From Cupriavidus alkaliphilus (lineage in GTDB: Bacteria > Pseudomonadota > Gammaproteobacteria > Burkholderiales > Burkholderiaceae): DNA of 64,000 bases. The position numbers and the translations under genes are program-made. How positions within the stretch are numbered: the first letter of the stretch is position 1; the number at the start of each line of letters is the position of its first letter. The DNA lies in contig NZ_FMAD01000001.1 in the NCBI RefSeq assembly GCF_900094595.1, positions 1 to 64,000 on the forward strand. The letters are read 5' to 3'. The notes beneath the pieces were generated by a model. It saw only the letters and a program-made list of their open reading frames with translations. It was not told where the DNA came from and did not search any database. Of the stretch, positions 27,269 through 38,541 are shown in pieces.

Positions 27269-28665
27269 GCCAGACCACCATGACCACCTTGCAGCAAGCC
27301 GCCGGCTGGATCGCCGGCGCGCGTATTTCCGGCGACGGCGCCGTGCCGTTCGCGCGCGTGCATACCGACAGCCGCAGCGTCGAGCCCGGCGACCTGTTCG
27401 TGGCGCTGCGGGGCGAGCGCTTCGACGCGCACGACTTCATTGCCGACGTGGTCGCGCGCGGCGCCGCCGCGGTGCTGGTGAGCCGCGAGGTCGACGCCGC
27501 GGTGCCGGCCATCGTCGCGCCGGACACGCGCATTGCGCTGGGCGAGCTGGGTGCCGGCTGGCGCCGCCAGTTCACGCTGCCGGCGGTGGCGGTGACCGGC
27601 AGCAATGGCAAGACCACGGTCAAGGAAATGATCGCGGCGATCTTTGCCGCGGCCGTCGGCGAGGACCAGCGCCTGGCCACCGGCGGCAACCTGAACAACG
27701 ATATCGGCCTGCCGCTGACGGTGCTGCGCCTGCGCGCCGCGCACAAGCTGGCGGTGCTGGAACTTGGCATGAACCATCCCGGCGAGACCGTCTACCTCGC
27801 CGGCATCGCCCAGCCCACGGTGGCGGTGATCACCAACGCGCAGCGCGAGCACCAGGAGTTCATGGTCAGCGTGGAAGCGGTGGCGCACGAGCACGCCGCT
27901 GCGATCGCGGCGCTGCCGGCCGACGGCGTGGCGGTGTTCCCGCTCGACGCGGAAAGCGGCGGCGCCTACGCCCCGGTGTGGCGCGCGGCGGCGGCCACGC
28001 GCCGCGCGCTGTCGTTCGGCACCTCACAGCAGGCCGACGTGCATGCCACCGTGGAACTGATCGACGGCGTGCAAGTGATGCAAGTGCGCGCGCCGGGCCA
28101 TGCCTTCGAGGTGCGGCTGGCGCTGCTGGGCGAGCACAACGTGCGCAACGCGCTCGCGGCGATCGCCTGCGCGCTCGCCGCGGGCGTGCACGTGCCGGCA
28201 ATCCAGGCGGGCCTGGAGGAGTTCAAGCCCGTGAAGGGGCGGCTGCAGGTCAAGTACACGCCGGCCGGCACGGTGGTGATCGACGATACCTACAACGCCA
28301 ACCCCGACTCGATGCGCGCCGCCATCGACGTGCTGGCCGGCTTTGCCGCGCCGCGCGTGCTGGTGCTGGGCGACATGGGCGAGGTGGGCGACCAGGGGCC
28401 GGCGTTCCACGAAGAGATCGGTGCCTACGCCCAGGCCCGCGGCATCGACGCACTGTGGGCCACCGGCGCGCTGGCGGTGCATGCGGTGCAGGCGTTCGGC
28501 GCCAACGGCCGCCATTTCGGCAGCGCGGAAGACCTGGCCAGGGCCTTGGAGGAAGACAGCGGGGGCATGGTGGCGCAAGCGGGCGCCGTGCTGGTGAAGG
28601 GATCGCGCTTCATGCGCATGGAACGGATGGTCGCGGCGCTGGTCGCAGACACTTCCGCACACTAA
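27265..28665 (+). CDS. murF: UDP-MurNAc-tripeptide:D-Ala-D-Ala ligase
   Basis: A 466-residue Mur ligase that adds D-Ala-D-Ala, completing UDP-MurNAc-pentapeptide. N-terminal domain with VHTDSRSVEPGDLFVALRGERFDAHDF (about 32-58, the uracil-binding signature), P-loop TGSNGKTTVKE (111-121), ELGMNHPGE and the C-terminal VIDDTYNANPDSMRAA (residues about 335-350). ATGA overlap with murE; mraY begins 13 bases later. Length close to family average. Confidence 0.95.
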   Translation: MSQTTMTTLQQAAGWIAGARISGDGAVPFARVHTDSRSVEPGDLFVALRGERFDAHDFIADVVARGAAAVLVSREVDAAVPAIVAPDTRIALGELGAGWRRQFTLPAVAVTGSNGKTTVKEMIAAIFAAAVGEDQRLATGGNLNNDIGLPLTVLRLRAAHKLAVLELGMNHPGETVYLAGIAQPTVAVITNAQREHQEFMVSVEAVAHEHAAAIAALPADGVAVFPLDAESGGAYAPVWRAAAATRRALSFGTSQQADVHATVELIDGVQVMQVRAPGHAFEVRLALLGEHNVRNALAAIACALAAGVHVPAIQAGLEEFKPVKGRLQVKYTPAGTVVIDDTYNANPDSMRAAIDVLAGFAAPRVLVLGDMGEVGDQGPAFHEEIGAYAQARGIDALWATGALAVHAVQAFGANGRHFGSAEDLARALEEDSGGMVAQAGAVLVKGSRFMRMERMVAALVADTSAH

Positions 28666-28678
28666 ATAAGACAACACG

Positions 28679-29848
28679 ATGTTATTGGCTCTGGCCCAGT
28701 GGCTGCAAAACGACTACAGCTTCCTCCGGGTCGTCAACTACCTGACTTTCCGCGCGGTGATGGCCAACCTCACCGCGCTGGTGATCGGCCTGGCGTTCGG
28801 GCCGTGGGTGATCCGCAAGCTGACCGAGCTGAAGGTCGGCCAGGCGGTGCGCACCATCGGCCCGCAGACGCATCTGGTGAAGTCCGGCACGCCGACCATG
28901 GGCGGGGTGCTGGTGCTGGTGTCGATCGCGGTGTCGACGCTGCTGTGGTGCGACTGGGGCAACCGCTTTATCTGGGTGGTGATGCTGGTCACCTTCGGCT
29001 ATGGCGCGATCGGCTGGGTCGACGACTACCGCAAGGTGGTGTATCGCGACCCGCGCGGCATGTCGAGCCGCGAGAAGTTTTTCTGGCAGACGCTGATCGG
29101 CCTGGTGGCGGCGGTCTACCTGGCGTTCTCGGTGTCCGAGAGCAGCAATGTGCGGGTCTGGGAGCTGTTCCTGAACTGGGTCGAGGGCGGGCTGTCGCTC
29201 GACATGCCGTACAAGTCCAACCTGATCGTGCCCTTCTTCAAGGAGATCAGCTATCCGCTGGGCGTGGCCGGCTTCATCGTGCTGACCTACCTGGTGATCG
29301 TGGGCTCGAGCAACGCCGTCAACCTGACCGACGGCCTGGACGGCCTGGTGATCATGCCGGTGGTGCTGGTCGGCGGCGGCCTGGGCGTGTTTGCCTACGT
29401 GATGGGCAACGCGGTCTACAGCAAGTACCTGCTGTTCCCGCATATCCCGGGCGCGGGCGAGCTGCTGATCTTCTGCTCGGCGCTGGGCGGGGCAGGGCTG
29501 GCCTTCCTCTGGTTCAACGCGCACCCGGCGCAGGTGTTCATGGGCGACGTGGGCGCGCTGGCGCTGGGCGGCGCGCTCGGAACGGTGGCGGTGATCGTGC
29601 GCCAGGAGATCGTGCTGTTCGTGATGGGCGGCATCTTCGTGGTGGAAACGCTGTCGGTGATGGCGCAGGTCACCTGGTTCAAGATCACCAAGCGCCGCTA
29701 TGGCGAGGGCAGGCGGCTGTTCCGGATGGCGCCGCTGCATCACCATTTCGAACTGGGCGGCTGGAAGGAAACGCAGGTCACGGTGCGCTTCTGGATCATC
29801 ACCATGCTGCTGGTGCTGATCGGGTTGTCGACGCTGAAGCTGCGTTGA
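28679..29848 (+). CDS. mraY: phospho-MurNAc-pentapeptide translocase
   Basis: A 389-residue integral inner-membrane enzyme with about ten helices; it transfers phospho-MurNAc-pentapeptide to undecaprenyl phosphate, giving lipid I. Signature regions: GTPTMGG (after HLVKS), the acidic pair in WVDDYRK (about 115-121), NLTDGLDGL (about 213-221) and the C-terminal [18 protein letters not shown]. The length exceeds the common 360 because of a longer periplasmic loop after [12 protein letters not shown]. No Shine-Dalgarno stronger than acacg precedes the ATG, so it may depend on coupling with murF. Confidence 0.95.
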   Translation: MLLALAQWLQNDYSFLRVVNYLTFRAVMANLTALVIGLAFGPWVIRKLTELKVGQAVRTIGPQTHLVKSGTPTMGGVLVLVSIAVSTLLWCDWGNRFIWVVMLVTFGYGAIGWVDDYRKVVYRDPRGMSSREKFFWQTLIGLVAAVYLAFSVSESSNVRVWELFLNWVEGGLSLDMPYKSNLIVPFFKEISYPLGVAGFIVLTYLVIVGSSNAVNLTDGLDGLVIMPVVLVGGGLGVFAYVMGNAVYSKYLLFPHIPGAGELLIFCSALGGAGLAFLWFNAHPAQVFMGDVGALALGGALGTVAVIVRQEIVLFVMGGIFVVETLSVMAQVTWFKITKRRYGEGRRLFRMAPLHHHFELGGWKETQVTVRFWIITMLLVLIGLSTLKLR

Positions 29849-29918
29849 TGGTTGCGCCGGGGCTGAGACCCGCGGCGCGCTTTATATAGATACGGGAAAC
29901 CAAGGGCAGGAAATCGAA

Positions 29919-31433
29919 GTGTTCGGCGAGCTGCAAAAACCTCATGTGCTGGTACTGGGCCTCGGCGAGTCGGGGCTGGCCATGGCGCGCTGGTGTGGCC
30001 TGAACGGCTGCGCGGTGCGCGTGGCCGACACGCGCGAGGCGCCCGCCAACCTTGTGTTCCTGCAGGCCGAACTGACTTCGGCCGAATTCGTCGGCGGCCC
30101 GTTCACTGAGGATCTGCTCGACGGCATCGGCCTGGTGGCGATCAGCCCCGGCCTGTCGCCGCTGGAAGCCGCCACCGGCGCGCTGCTGGCCGCGGCGCAG
30201 GCGCGCGGCATCCCGGTGTGGGGCGAGATCGAGCTGTTCGTGCGCGCGTTGCGCCACCTCGAGGCCGAGTCCGGCTACGCGCCGAAGCTGCTGGCGATCA
30301 CCGGCACCAACGGCAAGACCACTACCACCGCGCTGACCGGCCGCCTGGTCGAGCGCGCCGGCAAGAGCGTGGCGGTGGCGGGCAATATCAGCCCGTCGGC
30401 GCTGGACAAGCTGTCGGCGTGCATCGCCTCGGCGTCGCTGCCGGAGGTCTGGGTGCTGGAGCTGTCGAGCTTCCAGCTGGAAACCGCCCATACGCTGGCG
30501 CCGCATGCCGCCACCGTACTCAACGTGACGCAGGACCACCTCGACTGGCACGGTTCGATGGAAGCCTATGCCGCGTCCAAGGCGCGCATCTTCGGCCCGG
30601 CCGGCCACGCGTGCGTGCAGGTGCTGAACCGCAACGACCGCCTGACGCTGGACATGGCACGCCCCGGCACCACGCCGGTGACCTTCGGCATCGACCTGCC
30701 CGAAGTGCCGGGCAGCTTCGGCATCCTGCGCGAGGGCGGCATGCCCTGGCTGGTGCTGGCCGAGCCCGATCCCGACGCGGAAGGGGAGGGCAAGCCGCGC
30801 CGCCGCAAGGCCGCGGCCGAGGCCGCGCCGGAAGCGGTGCCGGTGCGCCACAAGCGCCTGATGCCGGCCGACGCGCTGCACATCCGCGGCATGCACAACG
30901 CCACCAACGCGATGGCCGCGCTGGCGCTGTGCCGTGCCATCGACCTGCCGCTGAACGCGCTGCTGCACGGCCTGCGCGAATACCGCGGCGAGCCGCACCG
31001 CGTCGAGTGGGTCGCCACCATCGACGACGTCGAGTATTTCGACGACAGCAAGGGCACCAACGTGGGCGCCACCGTGGCCGCGCTGTCGGGCCTGGACAAG
31101 CGCGTGGTGCTGATCGCCGGGGGCGAGGGCAAGGGGCAGGATTTCTCCCCGCTGGCCGCGCCCGTGGCGCAGTACGCGCGCGCGGTGGTGCTGATCGGCC
31201 GCGCCGCGGCTGAGCTGCGCGATGCGCTGCAGGGCAGCGGCGCCAGCCTGGTCGACGCCGCCACGCTGGAAGACGCGGTGACGCAGGCCGCCGCGCTGGC
31301 CCAGGCCGGCGACGCGGTGCTGCTGTCGCCGGCGTGCGCCAGCCTCGACATGTTCCGCAACTACGTGCATCGCGCCGAGGTGTTCCGCGGCGCGGTGGAA
31401 GAACTGGCCCTGTCCCGGGGGATCCTGCCATGA
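29919..31433 (+). CDS. murD: UDP-MurNAc-L-Ala:D-Glu ligase
   Basis: A 504-residue Mur ligase that adds D-glutamate. N-terminal Rossmann domain ([17 protein letters not shown], 9-25), P-loop [10 protein letters not shown] (128-137), [13 protein letters not shown] (about 200-212) and [11 protein letters not shown] near 375-385 are seen. The start is GTG at 29919, with aggaaatcgaa upstream. About 60 residues longer than E. coli MurD: an insertion around 283-312 is acidic then basic ([16 protein letters not shown]...), apparently a disordered loop in the central domain. The 70-base gap after mraY is the first sizeable break in the cluster. Overlaps ftsW by 4. Confidence 0.95.
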   Translation: MFGELQKPHVLVLGLGESGLAMARWCGLNGCAVRVADTREAPANLVFLQAELTSAEFVGGPFTEDLLDGIGLVAISPGLSPLEAATGALLAAAQARGIPVWGEIELFVRALRHLEAESGYAPKLLAITGTNGKTTTTALTGRLVERAGKSVAVAGNISPSALDKLSACIASASLPEVWVLELSSFQLETAHTLAPHAATVLNVTQDHLDWHGSMEAYAASKARIFGPAGHACVQVLNRNDRLTLDMARPGTTPVTFGIDLPEVPGSFGILREGGMPWLVLAEPDPDAEGEGKPRRRKAAAEAAPEAVPVRHKRLMPADALHIRGMHNATNAMAALALCRAIDLPLNALLHGLREYRGEPHRVEWVATIDDVEYFDDSKGTNVGATVAALSGLDKRVVLIAGGEGKGQDFSPLAAPVAQYARAVVLIGRAAAELRDALQGSGASLVDAATLEDAVTQAAALAQAGDAVLLSPACASLDMFRNYVHRAEVFRGAVEELALSRGILP

Positions 31434-32671
31434 GCGACGCACAGGTCAAGCGCAGCGGTTTTATCGGCGCCACCATCGGCAATGCCTGGGGTGGCCTGCG
31501 CGACGCGGTGTCGGGCGTCAAGCCGACCCGCTCGCGCATGATGGAGTACGACCAGCCCATGCTGTGGGTCTCGATCGTGCTGCTCGCGCTCGGCCTGGTG
31601 ATGGTCTACTCGGCCTCGATCGCGCTGCCGGACTCGCCACGCTATGCCAACTACCGTGAAAGCCACTTCCTGCTGCGCCATGCGTTCGCGCTGGGGATCG
31701 GGCTGTCGGTCGGGCTGGCCGCGTTCCAGGTGCCGGTCAAGGTATGGGACCGCTACGCGCCCAAGCTCTTCATCGTTGCGCTGATCCTGCTGGTGATCGT
31801 GCTGGTGCCGTTCGTCGGCAAGGGCGTGAACGGCGCGCGGCGCTGGATTCCGCTGGGCGTGATGAACTTCCAGCCATCCGAGCTGATGAAGCTGGCGGTG
31901 GTGCTGTATGCCGCCAACTACACCGTGCGCAAGCAGGAGTGGATGCAGACCGTGTCCAAGGGCTTCCTGCCGATGGGCGTGGCGGTGGTGGTGGTGGGCT
32001 TGCTGCTGCTGCTGGAACCCGACATGGGCGCGTTCCTTGTGATTGCCGCGGTGGCGATGGGCATCCTGTTCCTGGGCGGCATCAATGGCAAGCTCTTCGC
32101 CGGGCTGGTCGGGGTGGCGATCGGGGCGTTCGCGCTGCTGATCACCGCGTCGCCGTGGCGGCGCGAGCGGATCTTCGCCTACCTGAACCCATGGGAAGAG
32201 AGCAACGCGCTCGGCAAGGCCTACCAGCTGACGCACTCGCTGATCGCGTTCGGGCGTGGCGAATGGACCGGCGTGGGGCTGGGCGGCAGCATCGAAAAGC
32301 TGCACTACCTGCCCGAGGCGCATACCGACTTCATCCTCGCCGTGATCGGCGAGGAATTCGGCTTTATCGGCGTGCTGGTAGTGATCGTGCTGTTCTACTG
32401 GCTGGTGCGCCGCGCCTTCAATATCGGCCGCACCGCGCTGCAGCTGGACCGCACCTTTGCCGGCCTGGTGGCCAAGGGCATCGGCGTCTGGATCGGCTGG
32501 CAGACCTTTATCAACATGGGCGTGAACCTGGGCCTGCTGCCGACCAAGGGGCTGACGCTGCCGCTGGTCAGCTATGGCGGCTCGGGCATCCTGATGAATT
32601 GCGTGGCGTTGGCGATCCTGCTGCGCATTGATTATGAAAACCGTGTATTGATGCGCGGAGGGAAGGTATGA
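31430..32671 (+). CDS. ftsW: septal peptidoglycan polymerase FtsW
   Basis: A 413-residue SEDS-family glycosyltransferase of the divisome, partner of FtsI, with about ten transmembrane helices beginning at [21 protein letters not shown] (about 43-63). SEDS signatures: [13 protein letters not shown] (about 120-132) with QPSELMKL, the catalytic-loop region [17 protein letters not shown] (about 300-316; the D is the essential acidic residue), and [18 protein letters not shown] near the C terminus. ATGA overlaps at both ends, with murD and murG. Confidence 0.95.
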   Translation: MSDAQVKRSGFIGATIGNAWGGLRDAVSGVKPTRSRMMEYDQPMLWVSIVLLALGLVMVYSASIALPDSPRYANYRESHFLLRHAFALGIGLSVGLAAFQVPVKVWDRYAPKLFIVALILLVIVLVPFVGKGVNGARRWIPLGVMNFQPSELMKLAVVLYAANYTVRKQEWMQTVSKGFLPMGVAVVVVGLLLLLEPDMGAFLVIAAVAMGILFLGGINGKLFAGLVGVAIGAFALLITASPWRRERIFAYLNPWEESNALGKAYQLTHSLIAFGRGEWTGVGLGGSIEKLHYLPEAHTDFILAVIGEEFGFIGVLVVIVLFYWLVRRAFNIGRTALQLDRTFAGLVAKGIGVWIGWQTFINMGVNLGLLPTKGLTLPLVSYGGSGILMNCVALAILLRIDYENRVLMRGGKV

Positions 32672-33738
32672 CGCAGGCGCGCACCCTGCTCGTGATGGCC
32701 GGTGGCACCGGGGGACATGTGTTCCCCGGGCTGGCGGTCGCACAGGCGCTGCGCGCGCAGGGCTGGAACGTGGTCTGGCTGGGCAACCGTACCGGCATGG
32801 AAGCCACGCTGGTGCCGAAGCACGATATCCCGATGGAGTTCATCCAGTTCGGCGGCTTGCGCGGCAAGGGGCTGGTGACCAAGTTCCTGCTGCCGCTGAA
32901 CCTGCTGCGCGCGTTCTGGCAGAGCATCGCCGCGCTGCGGCGGGTGCGTCCGAGCGTGGTGCTGGGCATGGGCGGCTATATCACCTTTCCGGCCGGCATG
33001 ATGGCGTCGCTGCTGGGGCGGCCGCTGGTGCTGCACGAGCAGAACTCGATCGCCGGGCTGGCCAACAAGGTGCTGGCCAGGGTGGCGGACCGCGTGCTGT
33101 GCGCGTTCCCCGATGCACTGCCCGGCAGTGAATGGACCGGCAACCCGGTGCGCGAGGAACTGGCGCAGCTGGATGCCCCCGAGGCGCGCTACGACCGGCG
33201 CGACGGCCCGCTGCGCATCCTGGTGGTGGGCGGCAGCCTGGGCGCCGCCGCGCTCAACGAGGTGGTGCCCAAGGCCATCGCGCTGTTGCCGCAGCACCAG
33301 CGCCCGGTGGTGACGCACCAGGCGGGCGCCAGGCAGATCGACACGCTGCGCGCCAACTACACCGCGGCGCAGGTGCCGGCGCAGACGCTGCCGTTCATCG
33401 ACGACATGGCGCGCGCCTATGCCGACGCGGACCTGGTGATCTGCCGCGCCGGCGCGATGACGGTGTCGGAAGTGGCCGCGGCGGGCGTGGCAGCACTGTT
33501 CGTGCCGTTCCCGCATGCGGTGGACGACCACCAGACCACCAACGCACAGTTTTTGTCGAGCCAGGGCGCGGCCCTGCTCGTGCAGCAAAAAGACCTGACG
33601 GCCGAGGGCCTGGCGCAGACCATTGCCAGCCTGACCCGGCCGCAGCTGAAAGACATGGCGCGCCTGGCGCGCGGACTGGCCAGGCCTGAGGCAACCCGGC
33701 GCGTCGCCGAGGTATGCAGCGAGCTGGCCAGGGACTGA
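32668..33738 (+). CDS. murG: lipid II synthase (GlcNAc transferase)
   Basis: A 356-residue GT28 glycosyltransferase on the cytoplasmic face of the inner membrane; it adds GlcNAc to lipid I. N-terminal [14 protein letters not shown] (12-25) and [12 protein letters not shown] (about 122-133), plus C-terminal VGGSLGA (about 187-193) and the UDP-binding [10 protein letters not shown] (about 257-266), match the family. It overlaps ftsW by 4 bases, with murC 21 bases downstream. Confidence 0.95.
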   Translation: MTQARTLLVMAGGTGGHVFPGLAVAQALRAQGWNVVWLGNRTGMEATLVPKHDIPMEFIQFGGLRGKGLVTKFLLPLNLLRAFWQSIAALRRVRPSVVLGMGGYITFPAGMMASLLGRPLVLHEQNSIAGLANKVLARVADRVLCAFPDALPGSEWTGNPVREELAQLDAPEARYDRRDGPLRILVVGGSLGAAALNEVVPKAIALLPQHQRPVVTHQAGARQIDTLRANYTAAQVPAQTLPFIDDMARAYADADLVICRAGAMTVSEVAAAGVAALFVPFPHAVDDHQTTNAQFLSSQGAALLVQQKDLTAEGLAQTIASLTRPQLKDMARLARGLARPEATRRVAEVCSELARD

Positions 33739-33759
33739 AGTGAGCGAAGCAGCAATCCA

Positions 33760-35187
33760 ATGAAGCATATCGTCAAGAACATCCACTTCGTGGGCATCGG
33801 CGGCGCCGGCATGAGCGGCATCGCCGAGGTCCTGCTGAACCTGGGATACAAGGTCTCGGGCTCGGACGTGGGCAACAATGCCGCCACGCGGCGCCTGGCG
33901 TCGCTGGGCGCCACCGTCATGCACGGCCATGACGCCGCCAACGTGAGCGGCGCCAACGCGGTGGTGGTGTCGACCGCGGTCAGCGGCGACAACCCCGAAG
34001 TGCTGGCCGCGCGCAGCCAGCGCATCCCGGTGGTGCCGCGCGCGGTGATGCTGGCCGAGCTGATGCGGCTGAAGCAGGGCGTGGCCATTGCCGGCACGCA
34101 CGGCAAGACCACCACCACCAGCCTGGTGGCATCGGTGCTGGCCGAAGGCGGCCTCGATCCCACCTTCGTCATCGGCGGCCGGCTCAACTCGGCCGGCGCC
34201 AATGCGCGCCTGGGCACCGGCGATTTCATCGTCGCCGAGGCCGACGAATCGGATGCCTCGTTCCTGAACCTGTTCCCGGTCATCGAGGTCATCACCAATA
34301 TCGATGCCGACCACATGGACACCTACGGGCACGACTTTGCCCGGCTCAAGCAGGCGTTCATCGAATTCACCCAGCGGCTGCCGTTCTACGGCATCGCGGT
34401 GCTGTGCGTGGACGATCCGAATGTGCGCGAGATCCTGCCGTTCGTGTCCAAGCCGGTGGTGCGCTACGGCTTTGCCGAAGATGCGCAGATCCGCGCCGTC
34501 GATGCGCGCGCGGTCGACGGCCAGATGCACTTCACCGTGCTGCGCCAGCTGAACCAGCACGCCGAGCCGCCGCTGGAGATCGTGCTGAACCTGCCCGGCA
34601 TGCACAACGTGCAGAACGCGCTGGCGGCGATCGCCATTGCCACCGAGCTGGAAGTGCCCGATGCCGCCATCGTCAAGGCGCTGCGTGAGTTCCACGGCGT
34701 CGGCCGCCGCTTCCAGCGCTACGGCGAAGTCGCCACGCCCGACGGCGCCGGCACCTTCACGCTGGTGGACGACTACGGCCACCACCCGGTGGAAATGGCC
34801 GCCACGCTGGCCGCCGCGCGCGGCGCCTTTCCCGGGCGCCGCCTGGTGCTGGCGTTCCAGCCGCACCGCTTTACCCGTACGCGCGATTGCTTTGAAGACT
34901 TCGTCAAGGTGCTGGGCACGGTCGATGCATTGTTGCTGGCCGAGGTCTACGCGGCCGGCGAGGCCCCGATCGTCGCCGCCGACGGCCGTGCGCTGACCCG
35001 CGCGCTGCGCGTGGCGGGCAAGGTCGAACCTGTTTTCGTGGAGCAGATGGAAGAGATGCCGCAGGCCATCCTGAACGCCGTACGGCCCGGCGATGTGGTC
35101 GTGACCATGGGCGCGGGTTCGATCGGCGGCGTGCCGGGCCAACTGGTGTCGCACCAGCAACCGCTGCAGCAAGGGAGCCAGGCATGA
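33760..35187 (+). CDS. murC: UDP-MurNAc:L-alanine ligase
   Basis: A 475-residue Mur ligase that starts peptide synthesis on UDP-MurNAc. Rossmann motif [10 protein letters not shown] (11-20), P-loop [10 protein letters not shown] (111-120), EADESDASF and DHMDTYG in the central domain, and DDYGHHPVE (about 343-351) are all present. ATG at 33760 with purine-rich upstream region; overlaps ddl by 4 bases. Confidence 0.95.
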   Translation: MKHIVKNIHFVGIGGAGMSGIAEVLLNLGYKVSGSDVGNNAATRRLASLGATVMHGHDAANVSGANAVVVSTAVSGDNPEVLAARSQRIPVVPRAVMLAELMRLKQGVAIAGTHGKTTTTSLVASVLAEGGLDPTFVIGGRLNSAGANARLGTGDFIVAEADESDASFLNLFPVIEVITNIDADHMDTYGHDFARLKQAFIEFTQRLPFYGIAVLCVDDPNVREILPFVSKPVVRYGFAEDAQIRAVDARAVDGQMHFTVLRQLNQHAEPPLEIVLNLPGMHNVQNALAAIAIATELEVPDAAIVKALREFHGVGRRFQRYGEVATPDGAGTFTLVDDYGHHPVEMAATLAAARGAFPGRRLVLAFQPHRFTRTRDCFEDFVKVLGTVDALLLAEVYAAGEAPIVAADGRALTRALRVAGKVEPVFVEQMEEMPQAILNAVRPGDVVVTMGAGSIGGVPGQLVSHQQPLQQGSQA

Positions 35188-36167
35188 GCTTCGTCGCCCA
35201 TCCCAATATCGATCCCAAGTCCCTGGGCAAGGTCGGCGTGCTGCTGGGCGGCCGCTCGGCCGAACGGGAAATCTCGCTGATGTCCGGCAACGGCGTGCTG
35301 GCCGCGCTGCAGTCGCGCGGCGTGGACGCGCACGGCTTCGACCCGGGCCTGCAGGGTGTGGCCGAGCTGGCGGCGGCCGGTTTCGACCGCGTCTTCATCG
35401 CGCTGCACGGGCGCTACGGCGAGGACGGCACCATCCAGGGCCTGCTCGAGCAGCTGGGCGTGCCGTACACCGGCAGCGGCGTGCTGGCGTCGGCGCTGGC
35501 CATGGACAAGCAGGCCACCAAGCGCCTGTGGATGACGCACGGCCTGGCCACGCCGCGCTTCGCCATGCTGCAGGCAAACACCGACTTTGACGCGGTGGTG
35601 GCCGACCTGGGCCTGCCGCTGATCGTCAAGCCGGCACGCGAAGGCTCGTCGATCGGGCTGACCAAGGTCACCGCGGCGGACCAGATGCGCGCCGCCTTCG
35701 ACAAGGCCGCGGCGCTGGACAACGACGTCATCGCCGAGACCTTCGTCGACGGCGCCGAGCTGACCTGCCCGGTGGTGGGCGAGGGCGACAGCGCCGAAGC
35801 GCTGCCGGTGATCCGCATTGTCGCGCCCGAGGCGAACTACGACTATCAAAATAAGTACTTTACTGACGATACCCAGTACTTGTGTCCGTCGGGCCTGGAT
35901 GCCGAAGTCGAACGGCAGGTGCAGGCGCTGGCGGTGCAGGCCTACCGCGTGCTGGGCTGCCGCGGCTGGGCGCGCGCCGATGTGATGCTGCGCGCCGACG
36001 GCACGCCTTACCTGCTCGAGATGAATACCTCGCCCGGCATGACCGGCCATTCGCTGGTGCCGATGGCGGCGCGCGCGGTCGGCATCAGCTACGAGGACTT
36101 CGTGCTGCAGGTGGTGGCCGCCGCCACGCTGGACCTGCATCCCAACGAGCATTGGAAACCCGAATAA
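35184..36167 (+). CDS. ddl: D-alanine:D-alanine ligase
   Basis: A 327-residue ATP-grasp enzyme making D-Ala-D-Ala, the substrate of MurF and target of D-cycloserine. N-terminal [17 protein letters not shown] (about 15-31) with the catalytic Glu, [16 protein letters not shown] (about 74-89), [13 protein letters not shown] (about 149-161) and the Mg-binding end [17 protein letters not shown] (about 280-296). DdlB type by position within the dcw cluster. ATGA overlap with murC. Confidence 0.95.
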   Translation: MSFVAHPNIDPKSLGKVGVLLGGRSAEREISLMSGNGVLAALQSRGVDAHGFDPGLQGVAELAAAGFDRVFIALHGRYGEDGTIQGLLEQLGVPYTGSGVLASALAMDKQATKRLWMTHGLATPRFAMLQANTDFDAVVADLGLPLIVKPAREGSSIGLTKVTAADQMRAAFDKAAALDNDVIAETFVDGAELTCPVVGEGDSAEALPVIRIVAPEANYDYQNKYFTDDTQYLCPSGLDAEVERQVQALAVQAYRVLGCRGWARADVMLRADGTPYLLEMNTSPGMTGHSLVPMAARAVGISYEDFVLQVVAAATLDLHPNEHWKPE

Positions 36168-36194
36168 CTTCACCCGACAGGACCGCACCGGACC

Positions 36195-37133
36195 ATGTGG
36201 CATAACGCACGCCTGCTCAACCTGATCGCCTCCACGCTGTATGCGGTGGTGGCGCTGATGGCGCTCGCGGCGGGCCTGCTGTGGCTGGCGCAGCGGCCGG
36301 TGTTTGCCATCACGCACGTCGAGATCGGCCCGATGGACGGCGGCGCCCTGCGCCATGTGAACGCGCCCAGCGTGCGCGCCAGCGCGCTGGGCAAGCTGAC
36401 CGGCAACTTCTTCACGCTGGACCTCAACGCGGCGCGCCAGGCGTTCGAGTCGGTGCCGTGGGTGCGGCGCGCCAGCGTACGGCGCGAATGGCCCAACGGC
36501 CTCGCGGTCGAGGTCGAGGAGCACGAGGCGCTGGGCACCTGGGGCGCGCCCGACAGCGGCCGGCTGATCAACACCTATGGCGAGATCTTTGTCGCCAACA
36601 CCGCCGAGGCGGAAGAAGACGCGCAGCTGCTGGCGCTGGACGGGCCGCCGGACAGCGAAGCCGACGTGATCGAAAAGCTCGAGGTCATGCGCCAGTGGTT
36701 CAAGCCGCTCAAGGCCGAGCCGCTGGCGGTGGCCCTGTCCGGCCGCTACGCCTGGCGCGCGCGCCTGTCCAACGGCATGGAGGTCGAGCTGGGCCGCGAG
36801 CAGAACGATGAGGACCGCACCGCGATGGACCAGCGCGTGCGCCGCTTCGTCGCGGCCTGGCCGCAGGTTACGCAGCAATGGGGCAGCCAGATCGAATACG
36901 CCGACCTGCGCTATCCCAACGGCTTCGCCATCCGCGCCGCCAACGCGCGCTTCCTGACCGAGGCGCAGATCGCGGCGGCGGTGCGCGCGGAAAAGGCGGA
37001 GCGAGCGGCCAAGGCGAAGGCGGCGAGCGCGGCGACGAGCGCCGCCAGGCCGGGGGCGGCCGCAACGGTTTCAGGTACATCCAACAACAATCCGACGCGA
37101 CTGAAGAGCAAGAACGCGGAGAAAACCCGATGA
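36195..37133 (+). CDS. ftsQ: cell division protein FtsQ
   Basis: A 312-residue bitopic divisome protein of the FtsQLB complex. Short cytoplasmic tail, one membrane helix (LIASTLYAVVALMALAAGLLWLA, about 9-31), POTRA domain (about 40-110, containing LTGNFFTLDLNAARQAFESVPWVRRASVRREWPNGLAV, in two parts) and beta domain to about 250. The C-terminal 55 residues are Ala/Lys-rich and look disordered, longer than in E. coli. ATGA overlap with ftsA. Confidence 0.94.
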   Translation: MWHNARLLNLIASTLYAVVALMALAAGLLWLAQRPVFAITHVEIGPMDGGALRHVNAPSVRASALGKLTGNFFTLDLNAARQAFESVPWVRRASVRREWPNGLAVEVEEHEALGTWGAPDSGRLINTYGEIFVANTAEAEEDAQLLALDGPPDSEADVIEKLEVMRQWFKPLKAEPLAVALSGRYAWRARLSNGMEVELGREQNDEDRTAMDQRVRRFVAAWPQVTQQWGSQIEYADLRYPNGFAIRAANARFLTEAQIAAAVRAEKAERAAKAKAASAATSAARPGAAATVSGTSNNNPTRLKSKNAEKTR

Positions 37134-38362
37134 GCAAGGAATACAAGGACCTGTTGGTCGGTCTCGATATCGGCACCTCGAAGGTGGCGGCCGTGGTGGC
37201 GGAACTGCGCCCCGACGGCAGCTACGAGGTGATCGGGATGGGCCAGTCTGAGTCCAAGGGTCTGAAGAAAGGGGTCGTGGTCAACATCGAGGCCACCGTG
37301 CAGTCGATCCAGAAGGCGCTGGAAGAGGCCGAGCTGATGGCCGACTGCAAGATTTCGGAGGTCTTCACCGGCATTGCCGGCAGCCATATCCGCAGCTTCA
37401 ACTCCAGCGGCATGGTGGCGATCAAGGACAAGGAAGTCACGCAGACCGACGTTGCGCGCGTGATCGAGACCGCCAAGGCGGTCAATATCCCGACCGACCA
37501 GCAGATCCTGCACATCCTGACGCAGGAATTCATCATCGACGGCCAGGAAGACGTGCGCGAGCCCATCGGCATGAGCGGCATCCGCCTGGAAGTGAAGGTG
37601 CATATCGTCACCGGCGCGGTCAGCGCCGCGCAGAACATCGTCAAGTGCGTGCGCCGCTGCGGCCTGGAAGTGCACGACCTGATCCTGCAGCCGCTGGCGT
37701 CGAGCCTGGCGGTGCTGACCGAGGACGAGAAGGAACTGGGCGTGGTGCTGGTCGACATCGGCGGCGGCACCACCGACATCGCCATCTTCAGCGAGGGCGC
37801 GATCCGCCATACGGCGGTGATCCCCATCGCCGGCGACCAGATCACCAACGATATCGCGATGGCGCTGCGCACGCCGACGCCGGACGCAGAGGACATCAAG
37901 ATCCAGTACGGCATCGCCAAGCAGGCGATCGCCGACCCGGACGACATGATCGAGGTGCCGGGCGTGGGCGACCGCGGCACGCGCACGCTCAGCCGCCAGG
38001 CGCTGGCCGCGGTGATCGAGCCGCGCATCGAAGAGCTGTACTCGCTGGTGCACCAGGTGGTGCGCGAGTCGGGTTATGAAGAACTGCTGTCGTCGGGCGT
38101 GGTCATCACCGGTGGGACCGCGATGATGCCGGGCATGGTCGAGCTGGGCGAGGACATCTTCCTCAAGCCCGTGCGCGTCGGCGTGCCCGAGTATCGCGGC
38201 AACCTGCACGAGGTGGTGAAGAGCCCGCGCTACGCGACGGTGATGGGCCTGCTGCTGGAAGGGCGCGTGCAACGCATGCGCGGGCGCAAGGTGGCAGTGC
38301 AGAGCGGGTCGGTCAAGCAGGTGTGGACCCGCATGAAGGAATGGTTTGTCGGCAATTTCTGA
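37130..38362 (+). CDS. ftsA: cell division protein FtsA
   Basis: A 410-residue actin-like ATPase that tethers FtsZ filaments to the membrane. LLVGLDIGTSKVAAVVAE (8-25, phosphate 1), the 1C domain, VVLVDIGGGTTDIAIF (about 203-218, phosphate 2) and GVVITGGTAMMPGM (adenosine site, about 327-340). The C-terminal amphipathic helix VWTRMKEWFVGNF is the membrane anchor. ATG at 37130 overlaps the ftsQ stop; an upstream frame opening at 36878 lies inside ftsQ and is not real. Confidence 0.95.
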   Translation: MSKEYKDLLVGLDIGTSKVAAVVAELRPDGSYEVIGMGQSESKGLKKGVVVNIEATVQSIQKALEEAELMADCKISEVFTGIAGSHIRSFNSSGMVAIKDKEVTQTDVARVIETAKAVNIPTDQQILHILTQEFIIDGQEDVREPIGMSGIRLEVKVHIVTGAVSAAQNIVKCVRRCGLEVHDLILQPLASSLAVLTEDEKELGVVLVDIGGGTTDIAIFSEGAIRHTAVIPIAGDQITNDIAMALRTPTPDAEDIKIQYGIAKQAIADPDDMIEVPGVGDRGTRTLSRQALAAVIEPRIEELYSLVHQVVRESGYEELLSSGVVITGGTAMMPGMVELGEDIFLKPVRVGVPEYRGNLHEVVKSPRYATVMGLLLEGRVQRMRGRKVAVQSGSVKQVWTRMKEWFVGNF

Positions 38363-38541
38363 TCGACGCGGAAATTGACGCGCTGACGATGCAACGGTGC
38401 GCAGGCAGGACGGTCTACCGGACAGGCCTGCGTGTCAGGTGAGAGTTTTCAGGTTTTCTTTTTTTGGTTTCTTGTTCAGAAACCAGGGGTTGCGGCGGGG
38501 AGGCCGCATCGTCTGGGGACTGATTTTTCTCGGAGGCAGTG
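38363..38541 (+). promoter_or_regulatory. ftsA-ftsZ intergenic leader
   Basis: A 179-bp gap, the largest inside the cluster. It has a polypyrimidine stretch (ttttctttttttgg, about 38454-38467) followed by a perfect 7-bp hairpin ggtttct/agaaacc (38466-38484), then the ribosome site cggagg. An extra promoter for ftsZ is common in this gap in other bacteria, but I could not assign -35/-10 boxes. Confidence 0.5.
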
